Source: Agarophyton chilense
Taxonomy: Eukaryota > Rhodophyta > Florideophyceae > Gracilariales > Gracilariaceae
NCBI GenBank assembly: GCA_030374765.1
Contig: JARGXX010000115.1
Coordinates: forward strand, 1,279,501 to 1,343,500
Length of the DNA stretch: 64,000 nucleotides
Direction of reading: 5' to 3'
Shown here: piece after piece, positions 1 through 10,397 of the stretch
Position numbering within the stretch: the first letter of the stretch is position 1
Layout: every line of letters begins with the position of its first letter
Program-made: the position numbers and the translations under genes
The notes under the pieces: generated by a model
Database searches by the model: none
The model's input: the letters and a program-made list of their open reading frames with translations, nothing else
Told to the model about the DNA's origin: nothing

Positions 1-63
1 CCCATCCTCTCGGTTTCTGATACTGCCTCACGCCCCACGTCTACGTGAACTTGGGTCTACATT

Positions 64-501
64 ATGGCTGTGCTAGGTGGTCCGACAAGAGCTGAGAAGG
101 CCGCGCGCGCCGCAAAGGCCGGCGTGCAAATTGTGAAGGGGAAGAAAGTACGCACGTCTGTGACATTCAGACGTCCAGAAACTCTAAAGCTTCCGCGCGA
201 TCCGAAGTACCCCCGACGGGCACTAGCGAGAAAGCCTAAACTTGACGATCATCAAGTAATCAAGTACCCGTTGACTACAGAGAGTGCCATAAAACTCATC
301 GAAGACCACAACACAATCGTCTTTATCGTCGACGTCCGAGCGAACAAACCGAAGATTAAGGCGGCCGTCTCGAAGATGTATGACATCCAAGCGCTCAAGG
401 TCAACACTCTCGTTCGTCCAGATGGTAAGAAGAAAGCGTATGTTAGACTGACCAAGGAGCACGACGCTCTTGATGTTGCATCGAAGATTGGTGTCATCTA
501 A
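64..501 (+). CDS. RPL23A: 60S ribosomal protein L23A (uL23)
   Basis: This 145-residue protein is the eukaryotic uL23 protein of the large cytosolic subunit, which binds 25S/28S rRNA near the exit tunnel and docks SRP. The match rests on a run of conserved blocks seen directly: [65 protein letters not shown] and the C-terminal [12 protein letters not shown]. The N-terminal 30 residues are Ala/Lys-rich, as is usual for the eukaryotic tail. Length fits the family (about 140-156). The first ATG is used, but only 63 bases lie upstream. RPL7 in this window starts with a tiny spliced exon, so a first exon of this gene outside the window cannot be excluded. Confidence 0.95.
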   Translation: MAVLGGPTRAEKAARAAKAGVQIVKGKKVRTSVTFRRPETLKLPRDPKYPRRALARKPKLDDHQVIKYPLTTESAIKLIEDHNTIVFIVDVRANKPKIKAAVSKMYDIQALKVNTLVRPDGKKKAYVRLTKEHDALDVASKIGVI

Positions 502-1543
502 GCTAAAGCGCATCTACATGACCAATGGGTTTAATTGGATGTCTGCATCGCAATGCGTTTTCTGCATTCTCATGCTTGAGTAAACGCTAAACGTAAGGTG
601 CACTGGCCTTTTCGCGATATATATATTTTTTTTTTAATTTTGATATATATGTGTGGATGTGTGGGTGGGTGGATGTTTTGTTTGCATATGACAACGTCCA
701 GGCACTGTCTCGCTCTAGACCACCATCTTGGCGTCCTGCGTCAGTAAAACGAAACTCAATGAATGTATCGGTGCCGAAGAAGTGTGGATATCATTGACGG
801 TATCCCGAGCAGATTATCTGTCGGAATGTTAATCCTCACAGTATCCGTAAATTGCATCGACTTTCACATCCACATCGAAAGCCCAGTTATTGACACAAAT
901 TTTCGCCCTCCAATGCAATGAGCCTGTCGCGAGAGATCTAAACCCATTTTCCTTGAGTAATAGATGTGAAGGAAGTTGCATGAACCCATGCGATTTGTAA
1001 TGATATTTCAAGCTTTCGTATCGAATGAAATAGCTTCGTAAAAGATAGGTCGAGGAGGATCATCCTTTCAAGCATGACACCTGCTTTCGTTTGACAAATG
1101 CGAGAATGGAGTTCCGTCTCAACCAACTGTTTCCCAATTGGGTGTCCTCGTTTGCAGTCTACTCCATTGCATGCAAAAAAAATGTCACGATATAGCTCAT
1201 TCAACCACTTGGATGCACAGATTTAGACTGCACGGCCAAGACAGCGATTACGAAAATGACATGAAATGTGCAGTAGTCTTTCTCAACACTACGTGTATAC
1301 TCTTAAAGTGTCATGAGGGCTATAATACATGTTTGAATCGATTTCGACCCATGCAAGTCAACCTACACCAACGCGGTTTGCCTCTAGGGAATCTGATTAA
1401 GTTTTCCAGTTGTCGCAAATGATCCTATCTGTTCTGTGAGTTGCGTTCTTAAAGAATTTTACCGGCGGGGCTGAGCTTCCCAAACACGTTCCCAAGTTGC
1501 GGTGTGGAAGCCTTCCACTGGAAGGCCGTTCAAGAACTGGTTA
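502..1543. other. intergenic, no supported gene
   Basis: I see no recognisable gene here. It begins with the 3' flank of RPL23A, including an AT-rich low-complexity run near 617-650 followed by a GT-rich run (about 650-680). Short open frames on both strands have no recognisable motif or convincing codon bias. Confidence 0.5.
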
Positions 1544-1876
1544 ATGAAGGAATCGTTTTATAAGAAGTTTCCCGACAGTGAGCGTGGGCCTTTGAAGGAC
1601 AGAGCATCATTTCTTGGTACTGATTTTGGAGATACCACCAGAGACGCTCGAGATGATACAACTTTTCAAGACCTTACTAAGATGTTGAAATCTCCAACCA
1701 AGGGAAACAAGAATGCGTTCTCCAAAACGCCGAGGGCCAAGGTTGGTGGCGACGGCTCTCCTGCTGAAGAGCAGCCGGTACCTGAAGAGGGCCAAACTCA
1801 AGCGGCAGTATCAAGTCGCAACGATAAGAAGGGGATATTTTGGATGCTTTTGTCGAAATACCTCAACAAGAAATGA
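1544..1876 (+). CDS. hypothetical small polar protein, possibly a 3' exon
   Basis: I do not recognise this protein. The frame is open from about 1475 and ends at 1876. The first in-frame ATG is at 1544, giving 110 residues. The N-terminal part is Lys/Phe/Ser/Asp-rich (KESFYKKFPDSERGPLKD). The middle is Ser/Thr/Lys-rich, and the C-terminus ends in a short hydrophobic-basic stretch (GIFWMLLSKYLNKK). Open frame continues upstream of the ATG without another ATG, so this could be the last exon of a spliced gene. A real but fast-evolving protein is the best reading; a chance ORF is possible. Confidence 0.3.
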   Translation: MKESFYKKFPDSERGPLKDRASFLGTDFGDTTRDARDDTTFQDLTKMLKSPTKGNKNAFSKTPRAKVGGDGSPAEEQPVPEEGQTQAAVSSRNDKKGIFWMLLSKYLNKK

Positions 1877-2858
1877 TCACATAGTACACTAGAAGACCGG
1901 TTGCTGTTATCATGTTTTGTCGGTGGAAGACCTCTGAGGTCAACGATGGCACGGACGCATCTTCAACGTTTTTGCGGCTGTGCGCAATCTTTCTGTCGTT
2001 GTCACTACGGATGTCTTTCACATAGACCATGGCCGACTGGAATAACTAAAATCGGTAAATTTGACTAGCTTGCGTAATTTGGTGTTCGTAGCTTTTGTAG
2101 AAGACAAAAGAGTTAGATTGTTATCCATGACATTGTTTTGTAAAGCTTCGATAACTTGATAGAATCCAAAAGAGTTGCTCTCCAGGTCTTGAGATTGGCA
2201 AGAGCGTCGAAACAGAATCGGGAGACACAATTTTATCTAAACGATTCTCGTTAACCAGCGGACAGATGGAGGGTTCTCCTTCGTTATCTACATATACTGT
2301 ATAGGGTAAGGCAGTCCTACTAAGAATCATCACCGGCAATACCAACACGTGCTATGGTGAATTAGATAAATCATTTATCCGTATTATTCTTGTCTGTTTT
2401 GCGATTGCAGACCAAAGGCTTACAGTGCGAGAAACAAGGAAATTTTGTATTTCCCTTAAGCCGGTGCTTTTGCATTACACGAGGCGCAATACGCCACAGC
2501 TCTCGCTGCAATTGTCCTTCGTAGCATCATGGCATGGGAGGGCAAAAGAAGAGTTTTCTTTCCAGGTTGGCAGTCTTCCGTTTCGCCAACCACAAAAAGC
2601 GATACGCACGTGCTCTCCCGCTACATAACATCCATCGCTTCCGTCCTCTCCTTCTTCACCAAGGGACAGTTACAAGAACAGGCCCTTTGCCTTTCGCCCC
2701 AAAGGAGCTCGCACCTTCTCCAAACGAATCACCACATTCGGATATTTCAACTCCGCTTTGGAGTTCGTTACTCGTGCATGCATTTCCACATGCCCCTCTT
2801 TCTGCTCGGATTCGTATCACCTCCGCCATCCTAATCTTTCAAAGATAATTTTTCCAAA
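1877..2858. other. intergenic, pyrimidine-rich leader of the next gene
   Basis: No gene is supported. The last 250 bases (about 2600-2858) are rich in CT runs, for example around 2640-2660 and 2690-2730, as is common in 5' leaders of expressed algal genes. The start context at 2859 is CCAAAATGGCG. Confidence 0.4.
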
Positions 2859-4418
2859 ATGGCGAACCCAATTGTTTCCGACCTACCGTTTACCGAGCGC
2901 ATAGATATGCGAGAGAAGGCTCTTGCTTGGATTTCCCGCGATATTGGTATGCAAGAGTTTCTCATCCCCGACGAGCTGGCAACGGAATGGAGTGCTGAAC
3001 AGAAGAAAATATGGACAAGTACTGTCATCGATCGATTCATTAGTGCAAAGCATCAAGTCGGCCGTGAAGCACGCGCCCGCGTATTTGCTCGCGAAAACGC
3101 AAGCTGGTTACGACGAGCCTGCATCCGTCTGCAGCAAGACCTTTCGGACCATCGTGATCTCACTCGCATGGCAGTTCTACTAGAGACCTTGTGGAACGAA
3201 GTAAGCGCATCGTTCAGTGACTCCAAGTGGGCCGAATGTTCCATCATGTTCGATTCTGCTCTCATAGCTCTACGAGTAGCGTATATTTGGCTATACGATA
3301 AACTGGAGAATGAAGATGCCGATTTGCAATCAAGAAAGACTGTGTTTGAAACTATCACCGATTCTTTCTTCAACGCTCACGCTCCAACCGATGACAAAGG
3401 CGACAAGCATTCTTCAAATTTCCGTGATTTGCAAAGAGTTTGGCGAACTGAGTTTGAGAACTACACCAAGTCGAAGGATTTTGACGCAAAACTTAAGCGC
3501 CTAGAGGAGTCGCAAAACTTGATGAAGGTTGCCATTGCTGTGGGTAAGTTCCTCAACGCCATCGATGTCGATGCAAGCTGGATGTGGACCATGAAAACAC
3601 TCGAGGACGACATGAAGGCGGGTAACGTTGCACTCCGAAAAACGCTGAAGAAAAATCGAGAACCGGCGCCCGAGCCTCCTGAACCTGAGTCCTCCGGTTC
3701 TTACGAACCGCGCGCCATGGACAGCGACTTTGATATCTCCGTTGCGGAAAAGGTGGCTAGTGTCGAGGACGAAGAAGACGACGAAGACTCAGAATCCGAT
3801 GAACTCATGCGTGGTTCAATGTCGCAGAAAAAGGGCAATGGAACGACCGTCCGTAGATCAATGCGCGTCGCCAGAGAAAAAGGAAAAATGAATCGGTTTA
3901 CCTCACCTCGTGGGGAAAAAAGAGGCCGACAAAGGCGAAATGCAGCTCGTCGCGCCGCGCATCGTTTTTCTGAATCTCCAACTCCCAGCTTATCTGACGA
4001 CACCCCAATAATGCAACCATTGCGTTCCACAAGACGAGCTCTCGATCAAGACTACGAAGACTCTGGAAGAATTCGGAATCGGTATGAAGACGTTGGTGAC
4101 ATGCGGCACGTTGCGAAACTACGCACAAGGCCTGTGCCAAGACGTGGAGCGCCCCGCGGATCTATTTCTAAGGGACGAGTATTAAAGGATGTGGGACGTA
4201 AACGAACAACTCGCAATCAACGCAAACTGGTTGATTACATGGAACACGACGATGTATTTGATGAAGAATATGGTGACTATAGACCTGGTCTTGAAATGGG
4301 CGCAGATAACATACATGGAGATCTTGATGGTGCAACAACTGGCGGCTCTATACCTGGGGCTCCTGTTACGTTTGAAAATCGTAAGTCTCAACTTGCATCG
4401 TATTTAGACATACCGTGA
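2859..4418 (+). CDS. unknown nuclear-type protein, helical N-terminus and basic disordered tail
   Basis: This is an intronless 519-residue frame of unknown function. Residues 1-250 look like a folded, mostly helical domain with many Trp and Leu (for example SDSKWAECSIMFDSALIALR and WMWTMKTLEDDM). Residues about 270-320 are Pro/Glu/Asp/Ser-rich and acidic (VEDEEDDEDSESDEL). Residues about 325-480 are strongly basic and carry recurring Arg/Ser clusters (RRSMR, RGEKRGRQRRNAARRAAHR, RSTRR, KRTTRNQRK) that look like nuclear localisation or nucleic-acid contact segments. The alternation of acidic and basic low-complexity blocks suggests a chromatin or RNA-associated protein. That is inference from composition only. 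Start ATG is the first in frame and is preceded by a CT-rich leader. Confidence 0.75.
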   Translation: MANPIVSDLPFTERIDMREKALAWISRDIGMQEFLIPDELATEWSAEQKKIWTSTVIDRFISAKHQVGREARARVFARENASWLRRACIRLQQDLSDHRDLTRMAVLLETLWNEVSASFSDSKWAECSIMFDSALIALRVAYIWLYDKLENEDADLQSRKTVFETITDSFFNAHAPTDDKGDKHSSNFRDLQRVWRTEFENYTKSKDFDAKLKRLEESQNLMKVAIAVGKFLNAIDVDASWMWTMKTLEDDMKAGNVALRKTLKKNREPAPEPPEPESSGSYEPRAMDSDFDISVAEKVASVEDEEDDEDSESDELMRGSMSQKKGNGTTVRRSMRVAREKGKMNRFTSPRGEKRGRQRRNAARRAAHRFSESPTPSLSDDTPIMQPLRSTRRALDQDYEDSGRIRNRYEDVGDMRHVAKLRTRPVPRRGAPRGSISKGRVLKDVGRKRTTRNQRKLVDYMEHDDVFDEEYGDYRPGLEMGADNIHGDLDGATTGGSIPGAPVTFENRKSQLASYLDIP

Positions 4419-6944
4419 CGCTTAGAAGGGATCATCGCACCACCATAGAGGTGGCCTGTGCTTTCTTTTCGACATGTCCTCGTAGACAGTTTGGGAACGA
4501 GCGAAGTTTGTTTGCCCATTCAGAAGAAAACGGACATGCGGCCCTGAGTATTGGCTCCCGAGTCATACGATCGCAAAGGCGACATGATAAATTGTTTGGA
4601 TATTGTCCCCATTGACCCCTCGAGTCACACGCAGACGTGACATTGTAAACAGCGCTCAATCAATCTGTAATGTTTGTTGTGGAGCACTATGCGAACTGCT
4701 ACTTGCAGAGCAAAAAAACTGCTGTTACATGCACCTGCGCGAAGTATGAGACACATGAATTTTTCCAGCTCTTTATCTTTCCTACGTCTTTGTGTGTAAA
4801 TATTGACGTTGTCTTGCAGCTCTGAAACTATTGAACGAGCTCTAAGAAGGGAGAACCTGTGATACTTTTATCTTGCTGATCTTTTGCTGTTGGTAATGCT
4901 GAAGAGAGTTGGTGCTCAGCAGTTGAACAGAAAGTGAGACCTCATTTACAGTAAAGCCAACTAAATACTCGAGGCGGGTTCATCAAACATAATCCTATTT
5001 TCGTGACCGCTTTGTGAGTACTGCGGCATTCCGTACGGAATGTACTTTGCTTATTGCCATTGTACAAAAAAGGAAATTATTGACCTTTACATCGCCATCA
5101 TCGAATTCATCAAACATGAAGTTCGACGTTTTAAAGAAAAGAGCAGCAAAAGTTGAATTGGTGAAGATGGTGACATTATGGGTGATAAGAGGCCTCGGGT
5201 AGGTTATGGTTTTTGCATCAGCGATAACAACAGAAACTAATCTCTTGATGAAGCGATTGAACTCGTGCCTATTCTTTATTCTTTATGAAGGTCTCCTAAC
5301 CCTTGTTATATGACTTTAGAGGCACTAAGTGTACATATTTTTGTTGCCAACTGCGTTAAACATAACAGGTCTTCCACAGTCTTCAAATCATCGTCTTATT
5401 ACATTTTGTGACTAGCTTACCTCTTGCTTTTGTTTGTATGATTGACGTCATACACCTTCGAGGACTACAGGCATTATTAACCGTGTCCGGAAGACTAAAC
5501 TACCCAGAGTAACGAGGTGTGACAAATAACTAAGCGACATGTGGATATAGTTCTTCTCAATGTGCCTTCTTGCAACGACGCTTTACCGGCCATCGAAGGA
5601 GTTGTGCAGTCACTCATGCAGCATCACGCAAACTCATTCTTGCAAAAAGAACCAGACCAATTTGGTCGGGAATGTTTTTCTGTTCACTTTGTTTGTTGAC
5701 GAGATTAACTATCGAATCGGTACATGGCGCTTCAAGTTCCAAAAAGCTCGTGAAAGCAAAAGATTCGCTTTGTGATTTTTCGCCGGGAAGAGATATTAGT
5801 TGCAATGAACAGGGTTTTCGACGTATGCGAATCAAGTACAAGTAGAACATATATGCGGCACAAGGAGCTTCTGTTTCGGTAACTACCAGCCAAGACGGCA
5901 CTGACTTTCTCGAATAACTGGGATTGGCAGAAGCAAGACAGGATAGATTATAGCAGACAAGTCCAAAGTCTTCCTTCTTACTATAAACTAAAGAAAACCA
6001 ACTAAAATCTTGTTGCAAAATGAAGTTGGTGGGATAACAAAACAAGAGGACGAATTTGACTACAGACGAATTTGACTACAGACGAATTCATGTTGCTTTG
6101 CATTAGCTTTTGCAGTATCAGATTCAGCAATTACACGTCTTTTCATAACAGTCGATACATATACGCAACCTTCCGCAATTGATAAATTGCGTACGGCGGG
6201 TTCAGCCAGTATTAGAATAGTATCCTATTTTAATCACGCTCTCATTCCAAGTTGATGCGGATGGGGATTGAACATTTTGCTTTTGCACTGACATATTTGT
6301 AGTATGGAGTCCATACATCCTCATGCAGCCTCACTAGCTTTAATTTGCAGTAAGTGCAACCGACAAAGATCGCATCAAGGATGATTCATCCTACTTGGTC
6401 TTGCTTCTTAGAGTTCATTGATCATGTTGGGGGAATTCTGTCATGAGCTGCAAAAGACTGGAACTGCATTGCATCTGTCGACGCAGTTTTTGTCGATGAC
6501 GCAGTCTCGACAAGAGTCAGAGTCGTTCTTAACTAAGCGTGAATGTACGTGAACGTACCGTGAACGCTAGCCGTGATCAAACATGTGATGTTTTAAGTGA
6601 TTCATTTCAAAAGACCCCGTTTCTTTTCTTTAATGTCCTTGTGGGAGTAAAGGACTGCTACACTGTGAAGCACGAAGAGCTGGACGCTGCGTTTTGGGTC
6701 CTAAAGTTTACCGTTGTAGTACCTTGGCTATGCACTGAAACAGTCTTCAGTATATGTAACAAGGGGACAAAGCACATAAAACCTATATTTTATGATTGCA
6801 CCTATCAAACACAGCCGAGCTTCTGTTTCCAAACCAAGCAATGCCCGCCACATTGGTAGATCTCGAATCCCGCCTGGTTCATCATCGAGGTGTATCTGCA
6901 GTACTGCTAACGAAATCATCTGAAGAATAACTGCGCTTAACGTC
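4419..6944. other. long intergenic stretch, AT-rich, one short tandem repeat
   Basis: About 2.5 kb without a gene I can support. Several open frames of 60-145 codons occur on both strands (the longest on the minus strand at 5614-6045), but none shows a recognisable motif. A 16-bp tandem repeat is at 6049-6088. Regulatory or fast-evolving sequence, or a gene split by small introns, cannot be excluded. Confidence 0.4.
6049..6088. repeat. 16-bp tandem repeat, 2.5 copies
   Basis: The unit GACGAATTTGACTACA is present twice in exact tandem (6049-6064, 6065-6080), followed by its first 8 bases. No function is apparent. Confidence 0.9.
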
Positions 6945-7806
6945 ATGTATGGTCACCAGACTACATTTTTATTCGCAACAAATTTTGCTTTGAAAAGCTT
7001 GGAGACGTCGAACAATCTTCATACCTACCGACCCGTGACATACAGGTCTCCAATAAGCACTGGTATCAACCGGAGACCAGTTTTAGATTGTAAGTGTCAG
7101 TATGGTATCGGGTCACAAGGTAAAACAGCAATGGACTCAGAAGATGGGGAGAAGCTGCTGCACATAGTTTTTGTTCATCCACAAATACATTGGAACACAG
7201 GGAATATAGGACGCACATGCTTAGGATTGGGAGCAACTCTCCACCTTGTTGGGCCGATGGGGTTCTCATTGGAAGAAAAACAAATTCGAAGGGCGGGTCT
7301 AGACTACTGGGAACACGTTGATCTACATGTCTACGACGACTGGCGGAAATTTGCAAACGGAAGAATGAAGGATCTAGGTGGAACACGATTATTTTTCACC
7401 AAGTTTGGACAGCAATGCGCCACGGAGATTGAGTGGCCGAGAGAGGGAAAGCTTGTCTTGATATTTGGGAGTGAGGTGGATGGATTTGATGGTATTCGCG
7501 ATTGGCTGGATACTGAAGGCCGAAATGAGAGACGCGTCGCGTTTCCCATGGTCGACGACCGGTTCCGCAGCTTTAATCTCAGTACCACTGCAAGTATGGT
7601 AAGTACTACATATTCTTCTTTTGTGGACTCGCTTACTGAGCTTTTGTATTTTTTTACTTGCTTTGTTGTGAACCCTTGTCAAATGGTTATTGAACCAGGC
7701 TTTATGGGATGCCTACAAGGATGTTATGACTCGGCGCGAAAAGAAGGGAGAAACATCGTATGCCTTGCACGTCGAAAGCACTACCACACTGAACAATCCC
7801 CCGTGA
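6945..7806 (+). CDS. SpoU-family tRNA (Nm34) 2'-O-methyltransferase, TrmL-like, one intron
   Basis: Exons 6945-7598 and 7699-7806 give 253 residues. The 100-nt intron has GTAAGT at its donor, CCAG at its acceptor and TTACTGA as a possible branch site. Splicing turns the class motif FRSFNLSTTASM into the continuous family pattern ...ASM-ALWDAYKDVM. Without splicing the frame runs on into a non-family tail. SPOUT/SpoU knot motifs are visible: NTGNIGRTCLGLGATLHLVG (motif 1), LIFGSEVDG (motif 2) and the spliced motif 3. TrmL enzymes 2'-O-methylate the wobble base of tRNA-Leu isoacceptors, and this is the inferred reaction. The first 62 residues, before MDSEDGEK, are not part of the family fold and are rich in Ser/Thr/Arg. 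They could be an organelle-targeting leader, or translation may begin at the in-frame ATG at 7131. Confidence 0.88.
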
Positions 7807-8930
7807 TGTTTTAACAAGTATGGAACTTTAGAGGAAGACGAGGAATATTGAAGAGTACAAGTGCATCAAAAGAAACACCAAGGCCCATAATGACGGGAAA
7901 CTTGTGTTAACTTTGACGTAAGGTCCGGACATTTTTGAAGTTGGAATCCTTGCAATGGAATGCACCCGAAAGGAGATGTCAATGATAGAAACTCAACCTT
8001 ACATGGCCTATTCAATGGGTCGTTGACCTGCACGAAAGCTTATCATATGAACAAAGAATCCGTGTTGCGATGGATATGTGTTGCTCGAAATTGTCGCATT
8101 TCTCTGCTACATCGTCTAGCACTAGAGCGTGGCTGTTCGCCTTTGGACTCAGTATTGGCCCCGCCCCAAACAGAATGAAACATTTCACTGAATGCCAAGT
8201 TCGAAAGGATTTTTGACCACTTGATGGCGAGAATTTTGGAGGTTCTGGAGTTTTATGCGATGTCATTAGGTTGGGCTCATCAAGGACAGTCTAGGTGCGA
8301 ATTCAACATTCGTTTCTCTTGTGTGTAAAGATTGAGATTTGAAGGTTAAGAATGGTTACCCTTGGCAGTTCCAAGGCGTGCAGAATCCTTTGTTTGGAGT
8401 CTGGTAAACCCTCATACCGACAACACGCAACATTGGGTACCGTGGCCTCTGCGTCGAATCATCAGGATTCGCGGTGGTTTTTAGACGGAACTTGAGCACA
8501 GACTAAACGTTCGTAATGGCTATTGCTTGATATACTGGATGTCTTTCATGTACATATAATCATGTACAGTGTCAATATGCGTCCAGTGCGAACATTAATA
8601 TTAACACACGAATCGGAATCGGAAGAGAAGAGGCCCAGGTCTCATGCAAAGATGCTTCTTTTTAGGATTCGTTTCATTTGAGGGTCACGGAGACCTTGCT
8701 CAACATAAACTGAAGCCCATGAAAGCATAGAAAGCTCGCCTTAACCGTTCAAAAATTCGATCAGCGTGGACATCGTTACTTCTTCCGCATTCAAATACGG
8801 GGGAATCTGTGCAAAGGTCAAGAAATGAAAGAGGCCCGAGCATGGGTAAGTAACGAAAGACCGGGCAGTGATATAAGCGCGTGGCCAAGTGCAGTGTCTA
8901 GAATCGCATTGTGGTTACCTGTGAACCCGC
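7807..8930. other. intergenic between convergent genes, nothing seen
   Basis: About 1.1 kb between the 3' ends of the methyltransferase and the M20 peptidase. I see no gene. It should contain both 3' UTRs. Short open frames such as those near 7960-8260 lack motifs. Confidence 0.45.
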
Positions 8931-10397
8931 TCATAGATCCTCCTTCTCCTCGTTCAGTATGCGCTTCTCAGCGGCTTCCTGTTCATCATGAGAATCTTTA
9001 CATGTATCGGATGATGTTGAAGACGAGTCGTATTCCAATGACGACGAGTTGAAGTCTGCTATATCACGAATTATGTTCTGATAAATACGAATGCCTCGCA
9101 AGTAAGTATCGACCGGAAGATATTCATTATGCTTATGCAATAAGTCCGGAGACTTATTTATAGGAGAAAAGCCAAAACTTGGAATACCCTTCATCCTCAA
9201 GTATCGGGCGTCTGTAGCAGCTTTAAAGATGCCGTGATTTAGACGATGGCCAAGCCCCGCCTTTTCGAGACCGCTCATAAACGGAGCTGCGTACGGGTTC
9301 TTCTCAGTATCGCGACTTGTTACATGAGAATTCTCGACTTTGATGACCCATTCAGTGGTCACGCCAGGACATCTTTTCGAATCATCACATGCTAGCCAAC
9401 GTTCAATCTCCTCGTCTACTTCTTTCGCATCAACGGTGGGCGGGACGCGAATATCAAATCCAGCAGCAGCGACGGACGGAATAAGGTTCATGATAAATCC
9501 ACTGGACACATGTTCGTCAGGATGTCCGGACTTCAAGTACGCCACATTTACGCCAATGATTTGACCCATATCAATTCCCGATTCCAACCGTCGTTGCTGC
9601 TGCTTTCTGAAATGCATTGCTTTGTTAATGATTTCATTCAGCGTTGAGGCGGCTGTGGTTTCCGGCAGATTCGACCCATGACCTGGACGATCACTAACGT
9701 TTACAGCAAGCCACCAAGTTTGACGCTCGCCGTAATAGCAGCTAAAGTTGCCATCATATCTTGGCAATCCCTCGTCCAGGGCCACGCCAACATTCATGCG
9801 TTGAAACAGCACACTGTCAACCAGTTTACCCATGCCGTCTCTGCCGCCTATCTCTTCGTCTGGTACGAACGATATGAATATGGTGCGCTTTGGTCGCCAA
9901 TCAGTGCGCAAAAGTTCGGCAAGCGCTTCTATGTATTGCATACCAACGCTTTTCATATCCTGCGATCCGCGCGCATAAACTCGAAGCTCACCATCTTTAA
10001 ATACAGTACGGGCAGCATATGGAGGCCACTCCCACTCGGAATCTTCTGAAGGAACAACGTCGGTATGAGAATTGAGAAGAAGCGAAGGTAGTTGCGGATT
10101 GGTTCCGTCAATCCTTATTAGGATAACCGGCTTTCCTTGTACAAAGTTGTGCGCTGAGAACGAGGCATTCGGTATTAAGGAAGCGACTGTTCGATTCAGA
10201 AAGTACTGAGCCTCGAGATAAGATGGGTTTGGATGATCGGTTCGAATGCGAAGGTACTCCTGAAGACGGTGTATTGAAGGGGCGACGGGAGTTACGCTGG
10301 GCGAAAGTTCTACAGAGATCTTTTTGCGACTAACATAGAGAATCGGAGCTGTTAGCAGGACCAAAAAGGTTGCGATAAGGCGGGATGACAGCAGCAT
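8931..10397 (-). CDS. aminoacylase-1-like M20 metallopeptidase with N-terminal signal anchor
   Basis: The 488-residue product belongs to the M20A/ACY1 family, which hydrolyses N-acyl-L-amino acids to a carboxylate and free amino acid using two zinc ions. Metal ligands in order are H111/D113 in LLNSHTDVVP, D147 in ARGSQDMKS, the catalytic E181-E182 in VPDEEIGG, then Asp in FKAATDARYLR and the C-terminal His in LLHKHNEYLP. The dimerisation segment shows SDRPGHGSNLPE. The first ATG in frame is at 10397; an upstream in-frame GTG at 10463 is less likely. Residues 5-22 are hydrophobic (LIATFLVLLTAPILYV) and followed by RKK, so the enzyme is probably a secretory-pathway protein held by a signal anchor, unlike soluble cytosolic ACY1. 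The Ser/Asp/Glu-rich last 40 residues lie outside the fold. No introns. Confidence 0.92.
   Translation of the reverse strand: MLLSSRLIATFLVLLTAPILYVSRKKISVELSPSVTPVAPSIHRLQEYLRIRTDHPNPSYLEAQYFLNRTVASLIPNASFSAHNFVQGKPVILIRIDGTNPQLPSLLLNSHTDVVPSEDSEWEWPPYAARTVFKDGELRVYARGSQDMKSVGMQYIEALAELLRTDWRPKRTIFISFVPDEEIGGRDGMGKLVDSVLFQRMNVGVALDEGLPRYDGNFSCYYGERQTWWLAVNVSDRPGHGSNLPETTAASTLNEIINKAMHFRKQQQRRLESGIDMGQIIGVNVAYLKSGHPDEHVSSGFIMNLIPSVAAAGFDIRVPPTVDAKEVDEEIERWLACDDSKRCPGVTTEWVIKVENSHVTSRDTEKNPYAAPFMSGLEKAGLGHRLNHGIFKAATDARYLRMKGIPSFGFSPINKSPDLLHKHNEYLPVDTYLRGIRIYQNIIRDIADFNSSSLEYDSSSTSSDTCKDSHDEQEAAEKRILNEEKEDL

Noticed and set aside
5614-6045. 143-codon minus-strand frame
   Set aside because: No motif, odd Cys/Ser/Leu mix, overlapping open frames on the other strand; likely chance.
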